The notes beneath the pieces are model-generated. The model worked only from the letters and a program-made list of their open reading frames with translations, ran no database searches and was not told the DNA's origin. Below, one piece after another: positions 1-8,614 of a DNA stretch of 23,068 nt (position 1 is the stretch's first letter; every line of letters starts with the position of its first letter). The position numbers were made by a program, and so were the translations under genes. Source of the stretch: Chara braunii (Eukaryota; Streptophyta; Charophyceae; Charales; Characeae); assembly GCA_003427395.1 (NCBI GenBank), contig BFEA01000164.1:33896-56963 (forward strand). Direction: 5' to 3'.

Positions 1-413
1 CATCGGCCCATGGTGCTCACAGTCCCCCGTGGTACTTGCTGGACCAGACTGGGACTGACTGGACCTTACCGCTGACTGACTGTGGACTCACTGCTATCCT
101 ACCGAGATCGTACTGCGATTGCACTGCAGTTTAGTCCACCACTTGCCTCACCACTTTACCACTTGCCCACTTGCCGACCTTCTAGAAGGACTACAGCTAG
201 ACTTCTGGAACTCGCTAAGACTTCTACTCTATAGATCTACAGATCGAAACCCTGCCACCTACGGACCTATGACAGACCTACCCTGTCTACGAATACACAG
301 GTCGCAGGTTCAACTCTCGGGTCTACACAGATACTGTACATGGGTAGGGTGAGGTCTAGGGATCGAACCCTGGGATCTGCGTCTGTTACTGCAAAAAGGT
401 GAAAACCGTTTCA
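1..413 (-). repeat. Element A 3' LTR, partial (runs off the left edge)
   Basis: Read on the minus strand, A's pol stops at 454-452. It is followed by a purine-rich tract and then TGAAACGG starting at 413, which I take as the LTR start. The stop-to-LTR spacing (38 nt) matches that of element C (37 nt), and both share a TTCTC[AG]GAGGAC stretch after the stop. The plus strand holds GTGAAA/TTTCAC inverted copies at about 400-415. No gene is credible here. The left LTR end is outside the window, so its length is unknown. Confidence 0.55.
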
Positions 414-425
414 CTCCTGCCGTCC
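414..425 (-). promoter_or_regulatory. Candidate polypurine tract of element A
   Basis: The minus strand reads GGACGGCAGGAG directly before the proposed LTR start. This is where a plus-strand-priming tract is expected. It is interrupted by pyrimidines, so it is weaker than C's GGAGGAGGGAA. Confidence 0.4.
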
Positions 426-451
426 TAAATTCGAGGTCCTCCGAGAATATT

Positions 452-506
452 TCAGTCCAAGGCAGGACCTTTACCCTTCTTATCGCGCTCATAGGCTCTG
501 ACTATG
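452..506 (-). pseudogene. pol: Element A pol, C-terminal tail after the chromodomain
   Basis: This is the last part of A's polyprotein, cut off from the rest by insertion of element B. Minus-strand translation from 501 gives the end of the TAPxIVxxYE motif and a lysine-rich tail that stops at TGA 454-452. The preceding half, ending ETAPYI, lies at 17755-18172. When the intervening element and one copy of the 5-bp duplication are ignored, the frame continues without a break. Element C ends in the same way (TAPQIVARYE, basic tail, TGA), which confirms the alignment. This exon-sized scrap has no function by itself. Confidence 0.8.
502..506. repeat. Left target-site duplication of element B (CTATG)
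   Basis: These five bases abut the left LTR start (TGTTACATGC at 507). The partner is CTATA at 17755-17759, so four of five bases match. Five-base duplications are usual for Ty3/gypsy integrases. Both flanks belong to one pol gene (element A), which independently supports the site. Confidence 0.75.
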
Positions 507-1818
507 TGTTACATGCTTAGATACGTGATGTACGTAATAACCGAGGATCTGCAATGTGATGAAAAGGACAGAATGGACAATGCGGTGCGAGTAGAATCTC
601 GACAAACAATGTGCATTCTCATACATACAAAAGGTGCTGAATAGCGCAGGGAAGACTTAGATACAAAGACTGACCTGACCGGGACTGACCTCACTCACTT
701 AGTACGAAGTAGCGAAGCAGAATGCTAGAATACTGATAACTAGTCCAATCAATGTTTGAACTCGGACCAAACATACATCGTAGCCATCACCAAGTGTGAA
801 GGAGCCTGGCGCTGTACACAGGAAGAAAGCGCCAGGTCCAGACATACACAAACGAAGAGGAAGGGATCAGACGAAAGGAGGGAGAGAGATGGGAATGTCG
901 TCAACACCAAGTCTTTGTCACCAATCCCAAATAATCCCTCGTTGCCGTGTCTGAAGTCCCAAAAGTCGAGTCTGGATCTGATGTCACCAAGCTCTGTCTC
1001 TCTTCTCTCGTAGTCTGCAGATGCAATGAAGTCAGATGTTGAGAGGGGGAGAAAGAGATGGTGGACTGAGAAGAGGAAGAAGAAGACCTCTCTCTCTCTC
1101 ACTTTTACGAGCCAGATACTGACCTGTGATGTTGGCGCTATGCTGCAGGTACCTCGAAGACGAAGCTGGAGCAACGGCGCTGCAGGTAAGTACCTCTGGC
1201 CTCCGCCCAAGCTCTCTCTCTCTCTCTAGTACTATCTAGCTATGGCGCCCAGCGCTGGAGACTACAACTACCTATTGCGCCCAGCGCTGAAGACTACCAG
1301 CTAACGCTACTACTACTACTCTACAGCGCTCCCTCCAGAGTGCTGCTCCCGAATCCTAAAGACTACAACTGCCGACTGCCCCCTGGGAAGTGCCTGGGAA
1401 GTCCTATGTACTACCTCAGCCTGCCTCCTGACTGCTGAAGGGCGAGCCAGGCGGAGGAGGCAGCTCTTGCCAATGCCGAAGTGTGCCAGGGGCTGGCGTG
1501 CAGCAGCCTGCTGAGGCTGGCGTGGGGAATAGGCTAATAATAGCCTGTTCCGAAACCCTGGTTCGGTGCCTGAGTTTCAGGGCCGGTCGTTCTGATGAAC
1601 GACCGAAAATGGCCTTTTGTTTCAGGCTAAAAAGGCTGCTGTCGTTTTTAGTCTGAAACGACATAGGGGCTGTGGCCCTGGAATTCAGGCTTTCGGCCTG
1701 ATCCGACATGGGGCTTGTAAGCCCTGGATTTCACGCTTTCGGCCTGAAATTCAGGCTTTTGGCCTCAAGGACGTCGGGCCTGCAAAATGGCCCGCGTGTG
1801 CACGCGCAGCATGTAACC
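507..1818 (-). repeat. Element B 3' LTR (left copy)
   Basis: This copy aligns without gaps to 16443-17754 at a constant offset of 15936. By eye I count about 13 differences, all in the first 45 and last 180 bases. The middle (551-1638) is identical except for one N in the other copy. The LTR contains CT runs (about 1087-1100 and 1212-1227), a CTA run near 1306-1322 and a hairpin cluster at 1526-1794. The final A of the terminal GCATGTAACA is replaced by C, merging into a C-run. The short ORFs inside (for example 749-1210 minus) are exact duplicates in both copies and show no recognisable domain, so I treat them as non-coding. Confidence 0.9.
1526..1794. repeat. Array of consecutive stem-loops at the U3 edge of B's LTR
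   Basis: Perfect or near-perfect inverted repeats follow one another. They include an 11-bp stem (one G-U) at 1526-1551; CGGTCGTTC/GAACGACCG at 1584-1605 with loop TGAT; and a 15-bp stem (one G-U) at 1619-1659. Shorter ones are CAGGC/GCCTG at 1686-1700, GGGCTT/AAGCCC at 1711-1724, degenerate CAGGC-type units near 1732-1766, and CGGGCC/GGCCCG at 1775-1794. The same series sits at 17462-17730 in the other LTR. In element sense this is the start of U3. Confidence 0.8.
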
Positions 1819-2724
1819 CCCCCCCCCGGGGCGAGGGCGAAGCCGACGATATGAAGGTGGAACCTGGACGCGGGCGCGGCGTGGAGCCGAAGAAACCGGC
1901 TTGCCTTGCATCTTGCGTTCGTAGCGTGCGAGAACGTTTGGAGCTGTTGCCTGAAGTTCCGCACGGGTTAACCAACGGTCAGCTCGGTGTGTGCAGTATG
2001 CAAAATGCACCAAATACTCAGTTGGCTTATTGTCGTAGCGTCGCTGGGAGATGATGTCGTCGACCTCCTGAAAACCGTCCATAGAAGGCGGGTCTTGCGT
2101 ACGTCTCCCGGGAAAATCGTCATGTTCCGCTGGCATGTAGAGAGCCAATTTGGAGCAATGAAAGATTGGGTAGATGGGCAAGTGGCCAGGCAGCTGAATC
2201 GTGAAGGATGGTCCTTCAGGTGCGTCCCCAGCGGGTGCTACGATCGGCCAAGGCCCCATCCATTTCGGAAGGAGCTTGCGAGAGATGTCTTGTTCAAGGC
2301 TGAATTCCGCTGTGGAAACCCAGACGAGGTCCCCGGCGCGGAATGGACAAGGAAGACGCTGGCGATTGGCCTGCTGGCTCATGCGCTGCTGCGTCTTAGC
2401 CATCTGGTCGCGTGCCTTGACAAGAAGCTCTTGCATCCGACGCAAGAAAAGAAGATGGTTGTCGCTCTCGGCCGTGCGTGGAGTAATAGTGTCCAACGGT
2501 GACGTGACCGGCGAGCCGTGCTCGAACTCGAAGGGCGATATCCCAATAGCCGGGTGGATGGAAGAGTTGTAGGCCAACTCGACGTCCGGCAGTCGGTCAA
2601 CCCAGTCTTTCTGGTCGGGGCGGATGAGAGTGCAAAGGAGAACCTGTGCGGTCTGATGCTCCCTCTCCGTCTGGCCATCAGTCTGAGGGTGGCGAGCTGA
2701 ACGGGGCTTGAAAGATGAGCCTCA
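1765..2724 (-). pseudogene. pol: Element B pol: integrase end, GPY/F-like region and chromodomain-like tail
   Basis: The minus-strand frame carries HPQTDGQTERE; the third catalytic residue, Glu, is at codon 2667-2665. It continues through the Y-N-S-S-I-H-P helix region, the LVWVSTAEF / KWMGPWPI barrel typical of gypsy integrase C-termini, and a chromodomain-like segment (EVDDIIS..., EYLVHF, DRWLTRAEL, TAPNVLARYE). Such tails are thought to steer insertion towards particular chromatin. An uninterrupted stretch begins at 2577 and no stop precedes the LTR, so the frame runs 18 codons into it and ends at 1767. The native stop has probably been lost by an indel. Two adjacent TGA codons at 2727-2722 separate it from the upstream core. 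Confidence 0.85.
1819..1830 (-). promoter_or_regulatory. Candidate polypurine tract of element B (G-run)
   Basis: On the minus strand, a CCCC then about ten G residues directly precede the 3' LTR. This is the expected place for the plus-strand primer tract. A homopolymeric G tract is unusual, and its length could be a sequencing uncertainty. It also absorbs the last base of the LTR. Confidence 0.5.
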
Positions 2725-3135
2725 TCACTTGATGAGTGCCAACCAAAAATCGGACATGAACCGAGTGTCGCGGTTGCAGACGATCTCGTTGGGGTAACCC
2801 TTGGTTCGAATCCAACCCGCGTAAAGAACCTCGGCCAACTCTGGTGCCTTGGCATGATAGCGACAAGGCAAAAACATGGCGAACTTGGTGAGTCGGTTGA
2901 CCACCGTGAGAATCCCATCCACTCCAGTCTTGTGCTTGGGGAACGGGCTGGTAATGTCCATGGCAATTGCTTCCCTTCGCCTCAATGGGACTGGCAATGG
3001 TCATAACTCGCCGTACGGACGATGGTTGCGGAATGTGCAGCGTCAGCAAACCTCGCATGACTCGCAATAGCGCGTGACGTCGCCGAGAAGGCCGGGCCAC
3101 CAAAATCGCTGGCGAAGTCGGCCAATCGTGCGATT
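2725..3135 (-). pseudogene. pol: Element B pol: integrase zinc-finger second half and catalytic core
   Basis: This is the same frame as the downstream part. It starts with TIGRLRQRFWWPG and CESCEVC, the two cysteines of the HHCC zinc finger. It then runs to the core: AMDIT holds the first catalytic Asp (codon 2958-2956). The position of the second Asp (2775-2773) encodes Asn in VCNRDTRF. The spacings of 61 and 36 codons to the next catalytic positions are the same as in element C, so the substitution is at the active site. TGA stops lie at 3045-3043 and 3003-3001. The first half of the zinc finger is separated by the AT-rich insert at 3136-3367. Strand transfer would not work from this copy. 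Confidence 0.85.
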
Positions 3136-3367
3136 GATTTGCTTTCTGCTATTGCACAACAAAAAACAATCACTGAACAAATCGATAGTCAACTGGCTAA
3201 CTTTTGTCAAAAATTTACTCAGAGTTTCTTAGCAACTCACTCGGGTTAATTCACCATTTTTCTATATCTTTGTGACTGTTTTGGGTGGGGTAGCGTTGAA
3301 AAACAAACCCCACCAGGGGAAATGTCAAGTGGTTCAAGGCAGAATAGTTTAGTAGGTTAGAACAGCG
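3136..3367. mobile_element. AT-rich insertion of about 230 bp inside B's integrase
   Basis: The HHCC finger is split. The histidine half (GHFPRHAN) ends near 3368 and the cysteine half resumes at about 3135 with no missing residues, so the intervening sequence is extra. It is clearly more AT-rich than its host. It contains a perfect 8-bp stem GGTGGGGT (3284-3291) / ACCCCACC (3307-3314) with a 15-nt loop, and one plus-strand open stretch ending near 3248. An ATT triplet may be duplicated at both edges. I find no convincing terminal inverted repeats and cannot assign a family. Confidence 0.6.
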
Positions 3368-4107
3368 GAATCATAATTCGCATGTCGGGGAAAGTGTCCG
3401 ATGGCGGGAGCATCGTGGAACTCGCCAAGAAGCCGTGTACACAAGTGAGGATCACTCGGTATGCAAAGAAGGTCCTTTCCCCGCGTGTGGATAAGCAAGT
3501 ATCCCTCTTGGATCCGGTAGTGAGAAGGAGCCGGATTAGGAGAGGAGCAATTTGCGTACTTGTCGCGAAACTCGGGGTCGGCTTGGTAGCCGCGGATGAA
3601 GCTGTTCCGCAGGTCGTCGTCGATCTCGAAGGTTGAGTAGACCGCGGTACAATGATCCGGACGTCGTGAAAGAGCATCCGCAAAAACGTTCGACTTCCCG
3701 GGAATGTGATCGGGAAAGAAGTCGAACTGGTCGATGAAAGCCATCCATCGAGCGATGGTGCTGTTGACGGTGTCTTGGGTCTTGTAGAAAACCAACGGAT
3801 TGTTGTCCGTTACCCAGTGAAATTGGCTTCGACCAAGGAGGAAGTGCCACCACTGCTTGAGAGCGTGGACGAAGGCGAGGAGCTCCTTCTTGCGTGCATC
3901 GTCAATGGAATTCACGATGGGCACTTTCTTGCTGAAGTACTCGACCGGGTGCCAGTCCACACCATCATGTTGCTCGAGGACTGCACCAATGCCATAGCCT
4001 GACGCATCCGTAGTGACGAGCGTAGGCGAGAGCGGGTCGTATATCCGCAAGACCTCCGCAGACAATAGCGAGGCTTTGAGAGCGAAGAATGATCCCCGCG
4101 CCTCCTC
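3368..4107 (-). pseudogene. pol: Element B pol: RNase H and integrase N-terminus
   Basis: The open minus-strand frame (from 4065, extended to the TGA at 4110-4108) shows TTDASGYGIGAVLEQ with the first RNase H Asp. It continues with KKELLAFVHALKQWWHFLLGR, the TDNNPL motif, and the FADALSRRPD motif that ends gypsy RNase H domains. A linker then leads to the two histidines of the zinc finger (EFHDAPAIGHF). RNase H removes the RNA strand during reverse transcription. Apart from the bordering stop and the insert that ends it, this 240-residue stretch is intact, so it is among the better preserved pieces of B. Confidence 0.88.
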
Positions 4108-4557
4108 TCAAAAGTCAAACGGTCGATCCTCGCATTGAAGCTTGTTCAAGTGGGCTGCGATCTTGGAGTAGCCTTTTATGAAGCGCTGATAGTAGCCAGT
4201 ACTACCGAGGAACGAGCGGACATCCGTGACATTCCGAGGCTCCGCCCACTCCTGGACGGCCTGAATCTTGTCCAATAGCGGACCGATGCCCTCCGGTGTG
4301 ACAAAATGGCCCAAGTATTCCAGCTCCTGCCGGACAAATTCACACTTGTCGCGGTTGGCCTTGTACTTGGCGCGGCAGAGCGTCTCCAACACTCGTCGAA
4401 GATGCCCAAGAAGATCCTCCAATGACCGGCTATAGATGAGAATATCGTCTAAGTAGACCAGCACGAACCGGTCCAACATTGCACGGAATTCATTGGTCAT
4501 TGCCGCCTGGAACGTCGCCGGGGCGTTGATGAGGCCAAAAGGGCATGACCACCTACT
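4108..4557 (-). pseudogene. pol: Element B pol: reverse transcriptase palm and thumb
   Basis: The frame contains PFGLINAPATFQ and the catalytic box VYLDDILIYS (YLDD at 4455-4444). It continues with the KCEF..ELEYLGHFVTPEGI and VRSFLGSTGYYQRFIKGYSKIA motifs typical of gypsy reverse transcriptases. It ends at TGA 4110-4108 in PFDF, where related copies continue into RNase H in the same frame. Near 4540 an extra base shifts it out of frame with the upstream fingers domain, where a TAG (4555-4553) also occurs. Confidence 0.9.
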
Positions 4558-4756
4558 CAAAATGCCCGTACAGCATCTTGAACGCGGTTTTGTAGCGATC
4601 GTTCGGCTGGATCGAGATTTGATGATATCACGATTTCAAATCCAACTTAGAAAAATATTTTGCGCCGCCCAATCGCTCAAGAAGATCGTCGATGCGAGGA
4701 AGAGGCGCCGCATTCTTGACGGTTTACGCGTTGAGCTTGCGGTAGTCGATACACAA
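4558..4756 (-). pseudogene. pol: Element B pol: broken RT fingers region
   Basis: Homology is plain but scattered over frames. LCIDY follows the stop at 4759-4757; an extra C near 4740 shifts the frame; RKLNA is followed by TAA (4725-4723). After [12 protein letters not shown], a base is missing near 4678. [10 protein letters not shown] is then followed by TGA (4630-4628) and YHQIS. These are the residues that hold template and primer. The density of lesions is the highest in B. Confidence 0.8.
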
Positions 4757-6127
4757 TCATAGATCCTTGTTCTTCTTCCTGACGAAGACAACTGGTGCTC
4801 CATATGGGAAGCTGCTAGGGCGAATCCAGCCCTTGGCCAGCAAATCATCGAGTTGTGCGCGGAGGACCTCAAGTTCCTCCTCGCTCATCCGATAAATGCA
4901 ACCTTTCGGCGGCACGGCACCGGCCTCAAGAATGATCTCGTGAGAGATCGGCCGATCCGGCACCACACCGGTAGGTGACTCGAAGATGTCGGCGAACTCG
5001 TCCAGCAACCGCACCACACGGGGGTCCGAAGACAAGTCCGTGGGTGAAGAGTCGGTTACTGCGACGGTCCGTAGGAAACATAGGCCGATCTCCTCGGGCT
5101 GCTCGTAAGCGCAAGTCGGCCGGAATGATTTGGCCGTCACCACTTGGCACCGGATCGAAGTGTGCGGTAGAGGAATAGTACACGCCACTTCCGTGCCGAA
5201 GGCGTCGCGAACGCTAAGAGTCCGCCGATGGAAGTTGACCGTGTGATCCGCACTTGCAAGCCAAGGCATTCCCAGAATGATGTCAAAGTCCGTGTCGAGA
5301 ATATCGAATGTCACCGGTTCGCATCCATGAGGTGCGAAATAGACCGGTACGGCCTCGATATAACGGTCGAGAAGTTGTTGCGTCTTTCCATTCGCCAACT
5401 TGATCACCGTCGGGTTTGCCTTCCTCCGAACTTGTGTGCCAAGGCCAGCCCTTTGCATAAAGGATTGGCTCATGAAATTGCGAGACGTGCCGCTATCCAG
5501 CAAAGCGCTGCAGGACGCTTGCCCAACCTGAATGCGGACATACATGAGCGGTGCGTTGTTGTCATTGTACCGCTGCGTGCGAAACTCGCGGGTCACCTCG
5601 GTAGTATATGCCAGGATGTCCCCCACCGCAACTTCGTTATCCGTCGGCGAAGTTGGTGGTGCATGGAAGGATAAGTAAGTGTGGAGATTAGCGCTAAGTG
5701 TTGCGCATTGCGAACCCGGCAAGCGGCCTGTGGTCGGGAGAGGAAGCCATGCAAAGTCCTCAGACGTGAGCGGGTCCAATGCCTCTATGTTGAACTCGCG
5801 TGCCGAATCCCGTGAAGAACCACTTGAAGACGATACGTCGCCGTTGCCGGACGGAGAAGAAACCGTACACACTCCTTGTCCTTGAGCTTGAGTACCAAGC
5901 GTAGGAACGAGCCATGCAACATAGTCCTCAAAAGAAAGTAGAAGAGGCGGACTATCGACTTTCGCGTGCACCTTGGAATGAAGGCCGGTTACTCGCGAAG
6001 AAACCGGTTCCGAAGGCGTCGAGAGTGTCGTCGAGTCACTCTCGGCGGTGCTCAGTTTACCTGTCTGTCCTTGCCTTTTAATGGGCAACCCTGCGTCTGA
6101 TGAAGATCGCTGTTGCACCAAAGGCAA
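4757..6127 (-). pseudogene. pol: Element B pol: protease and RT N-terminus
   Basis: This is the longest open frame of B (456 codons). About 200 serine/threonine-rich residues precede an aspartic protease with LLDSGTSRNF (active Asp codon 5497-5495, residue 211) and the DFDIILGMPWL flap-to-helix motif. The RT begins with VPPKGCIYRMSEEELEVL and KGWIRPSSFPYGAP, and is cut at TGA 4759-4757 after VRKKNKDL. The start is in the -1 frame relative to gag and overlaps gag by at least 76 nt (6127-6052), so Pol would be made as a Gag-Pol fusion by frameshifting. No independent start is needed; the first codon of this open stretch is TTG. Confidence 0.85.
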
Positions 6128-7562
6128 TAGTGGAATCTCTCGCGCGCTTTGAATGCTGACTCAGAGATGCCATATTGGGACCATGGGCCTGTCGAAGCTG
6201 CTGCACCGGGCCCGGGGCTAGATGCGGTGTGTGTCTTCGTCTTGCCGCGTCCTCGGCCTCTGCAGGGGCGGCCACCTTCCCGGGCGGCTGCGAGTCTGTC
6301 CCCTTCACCGGCAGACACAGCCTCGCTGGTTTGGTCCAACGGCGCTGCCGCTGCAACCACAGCCACTCTTGGCCGATGTTGGTCCCTGCTCGGGCCTGCC
6401 GCAGATGAACGGAGGTTCTTGGCCTCCTTGTTCGTGATGATGATCTGCGCGGCCTTGTCAAACAACTCCGCCGTCGTCGTCAAGGTGTCCTCGACATGAG
6501 TCAGGGCATTGCTTAATGTCAGACATGACCTTGAGATGAAGTAATGGTGGATGGCTTTGAAGCCCATCTGGATGTTTGGGACTGACGTCAATCGTTGGTA
6601 CTCGGCGATCCAGTCTGTACTCGGCAGCGTGCCTTGCTCGAAGACCATGAGCTTGTCCATGGCTTTGATCTCTGGCTGCTCCACCTGGAACCGCTTGTGC
6701 CACGCCGCCTTCAGATCATCCCAACTGATCTTGGTGTGCAAGTCGTTGGCTACCACTCCGTACTTGGACAACAGGTTGTCCAACCAAGCCTGACACGCGC
6801 CCCCTGAGCGAGAGTACAAGTATGCGTGGTGCTTGTGTTCCTTGACGTTGTGGAGCTGCAGCGTGAGCTCGAACTTGCGAAATCATGGAACCGGATCTGT
6901 CTTCATTGAGTCGCAGAAGATCTCCTGCCCATCGAACTTTGGAACTGTCGAGGTGTTGGCGGTAGTGCAATCCGCTGTTGCAACTGTTGTGTCGCGGTCT
7001 GCTGCAATTGCACGCCATCCTTGAGTGAGCCGACGTCTATCTCCAATGCGTTGAGGCGGTCGGAAGTGTTGGAAGAGCTTGCGTCGGCGGCGGCGACTGG
7101 TCGCTGCTCCAGCCGCTGAAGGCGGTCTTGGACGCGAGCTAGCGAGTTGTCGAGACCGTGGATCTCCTCCTGCTGTGTAATGCATGTTGCCAGGAGGTCT
7201 GTGAGATGCGAGAGGAGGAGCGCTATCTTGTTTGCGCTATCCTCCAACTGGCTATTCTCGGCCTCGTTCCGCCATTCCGCTGCCATTGTAAGTAACGCCT
7301 GCTCTCCGGTAAAGATCTTCTCTCGACGTTGGTGTCTCTCTTCATCGGCAGCCCTTGCTGCTGCCTCGTCATACTGGCGCTGTTGTTCAATCGCCAGCAG
7401 ACGTGCCTGCTCGACATCCTCTGCCTTCTTTTTCGCTGCTGCAGCTGCGTCATCTGCCCGTTTCTTTGTCTCGATACTCCAAGCCAGCATCCGGGCCTGA
7501 TAGGCCTCGTCTGCTTCACCGGGCCTCTGATCCATGACGGTTGTCTGTGACCGCAACAGCAT
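6052..7562 (-). pseudogene. gag: Element B gag
   Basis: Gag forms the particle that packages element RNA. The N-terminal part (7562 to about 6990) is rich in Ala, Gln, Arg and Glu and predicts a long coiled coil. A frameshift near 6990 leads to VPKFDGQEIF, the start of the capsid-like core, and TGA at 6885-6883 replaces a Trp. The core follows (AWLDNLLSKYGV, W..AWHKRF). Next come an Arg/Gly-rich segment and the zinc knuckle CLWCNSDLHQTQGC (6126-6085, CX2CX4HX4C). Gag stops at TGA 6054-6052. The start is uncertain: the frame opens after a TAG just upstream, with a second Met nine codons in. An A-AAA-G run lies within the gag/pol overlap at 6079-6075. Confidence 0.82.
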
Positions 7563-7699
7563 GTACTAGGCCGGGGGCCTGCTGACGCGGCAACTCACCA
7601 ATGCCGTAGCAGGGGTACCCGGAGTCAAGTAGAGAAGGTAAGGTGAGGGATGGCAACAACATAGGTGGGGAGGGGTGGATGGGATAATCGCCCAACTAA
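7563..7699 (-). other. Remaining 5' leader of element B next to gag
   Basis: This is non-coding sequence between B's gag start and the AT-rich element E remnant. It is GC-rich near gag and turns AT-rich around 7690, where I place the junction. No duplication flanking the junction could be recognised. Confidence 0.4.
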
Positions 7700-8380
7700 T
7701 CACTTAGATAAGGAGCCACTAATCAAACAAGAAAAGTTTGAACTTTGCGAAAAAAAAATCGAGAAAAATAAAAATCCCGATTTTTGCAAGTTCGGTAGGT
7801 CTCCCAACCTCCCTTGAAGTGCGAAATGATCACTGAAGAGAAAAAGTTTTTTGACTTTATCTAAAACTCGCCTCAACATTCGAGGCTCATCCGAATCATT
7901 AATAGATGCCAACTGTTCAAATTTTTCGATAAAAATGAAGACAAAATTGCCATTGAAAAGAGGAACGTTTACCTTAGGTAAACTTTCCTTTTCCATGGTT
8001 CTCTATTCTATAAGTTGGGTTATTTCAGTCACACTTTTATCCCGAGGATGATTTTTATTCTCTTCTTTTTTCTTCTCCTCAGGCGGTTCCGGGTATTTGG
8101 CAATCATCAACTTTTCGAATTCGCTCCAGGTTCTAGAAGCCTGCAACAAATATCCGACCTCGACCTTCAATTCTTCAATCACAAATCTCAAAATGAAAAG
8201 GAATTTGTGATTTCTTCCCAAAGCATCAGTTGCGAGAGCCTAGAAGGCCTATAAGAATTTAACAACCCTGCTGCCTTTTCGCCAAGGACTCCTCCAGTCA
8301 TTTTGTCGCCCTGCAAAAGGCATAAGCTCCATTGGCGATTGACCAATCTGGTTGATTAATTAACAACCATTGAAAGAATT
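7700..8380 (-). pseudogene. gag: Element E: AT-rich gag-like remnant
   Basis: One minus-strand frame from about 8380 reads GRQNDWRSPWRKGSR..., ALATDALGRNHKF, QASRTWSEFEKLMIAKYPEPPEE, HPRDKSVTEITQLIE and KESLPKVNVPLFNGN. The W..FE..M..KY and P.F.G patterns suggest a retrotransposon gag. It is interrupted by three TAG codons (8251-8249, 8242-8240, 8005-8003) and fades out near 7700 against element B. A second frame around 8390-8300 (FFQWLLINQPDWS...) also looks coding, so a frameshift is likely. Its base composition is much more AT-rich than B, C or D. I cannot name the family; it may be gypsy or another LTR class. Confidence 0.55.
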
Positions 8381-8602
8381 TCAGATCTCAGCATTATGCC
8401 TAACCATCAAAATAACTTACTCGGGTGTCGTTCCATTGTAGACAACAATTCCACATACATGCAACAGACGTTTGATCTTCTATCTATGAGCCTTACAATT
8501 TAAATTACTTGTAAACTAAGGTCACAATACCAATTCTCACAACTAAAAGTCATTATCAAAACAACTTTAAAGTTACACTCCCTCTGCGAGTCCAAGATAA
8601 AA
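8381..8602 (-). other. AT-rich leader of element E
   Basis: This stretch lies between the E gag remnant and the E primer-binding site. It has no open frame of interest and no clear regulatory motif. Confidence 0.3.
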
Positions 8603-8612
8603 GCTAATACCA
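8603..8612 (-). promoter_or_regulatory. Candidate primer-binding site of element E (initiator-Met tRNA type)
   Basis: The minus strand reads TGGTATTAGC, matching eight of the first nine bases of the usual TGGTATCAGAGC site. It is preceded by a 2-nt spacer (TC) and by ACA, a plausible LTR end at 8615. Its place upstream of a same-strand gag remnant supports the call. Confidence 0.45.
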
Positions 8613-8614
8613 GA

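Noticed and set aside
340-378. A tRNA-like B-box (GGGTTCGATCCC on the minus strand), and a similar GGTTCAACTC on the plus strand near 314
   Set aside because: No A-box at the right distance, no complete cloverleaf and no acceptor stem. Probably chance or LTR sequence, not a tRNA or SINE.
749-1210. A 153-codon minus-strand ORF, identical in both LTR copies (also 16685-17146)
   Set aside because: It lies within an LTR, overlaps other open frames on both strands, is low in complexity around CT runs and has no recognisable domain. Identity simply reflects the LTR duplication.
507-1818. The two long repeats as a stand-alone segmental duplication
   Set aside because: Inverted termini, a primer site, equal lengths and a target duplication identify them as the LTRs of one element.
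2379-2966. Long shadow ORFs opposite or out of frame with pol (for example 2379-2966 minus, 5228-5674 plus, 6149-6499 plus)
   Set aside because: They overlap clear pol or gag coding in another frame and have no domain of their own.
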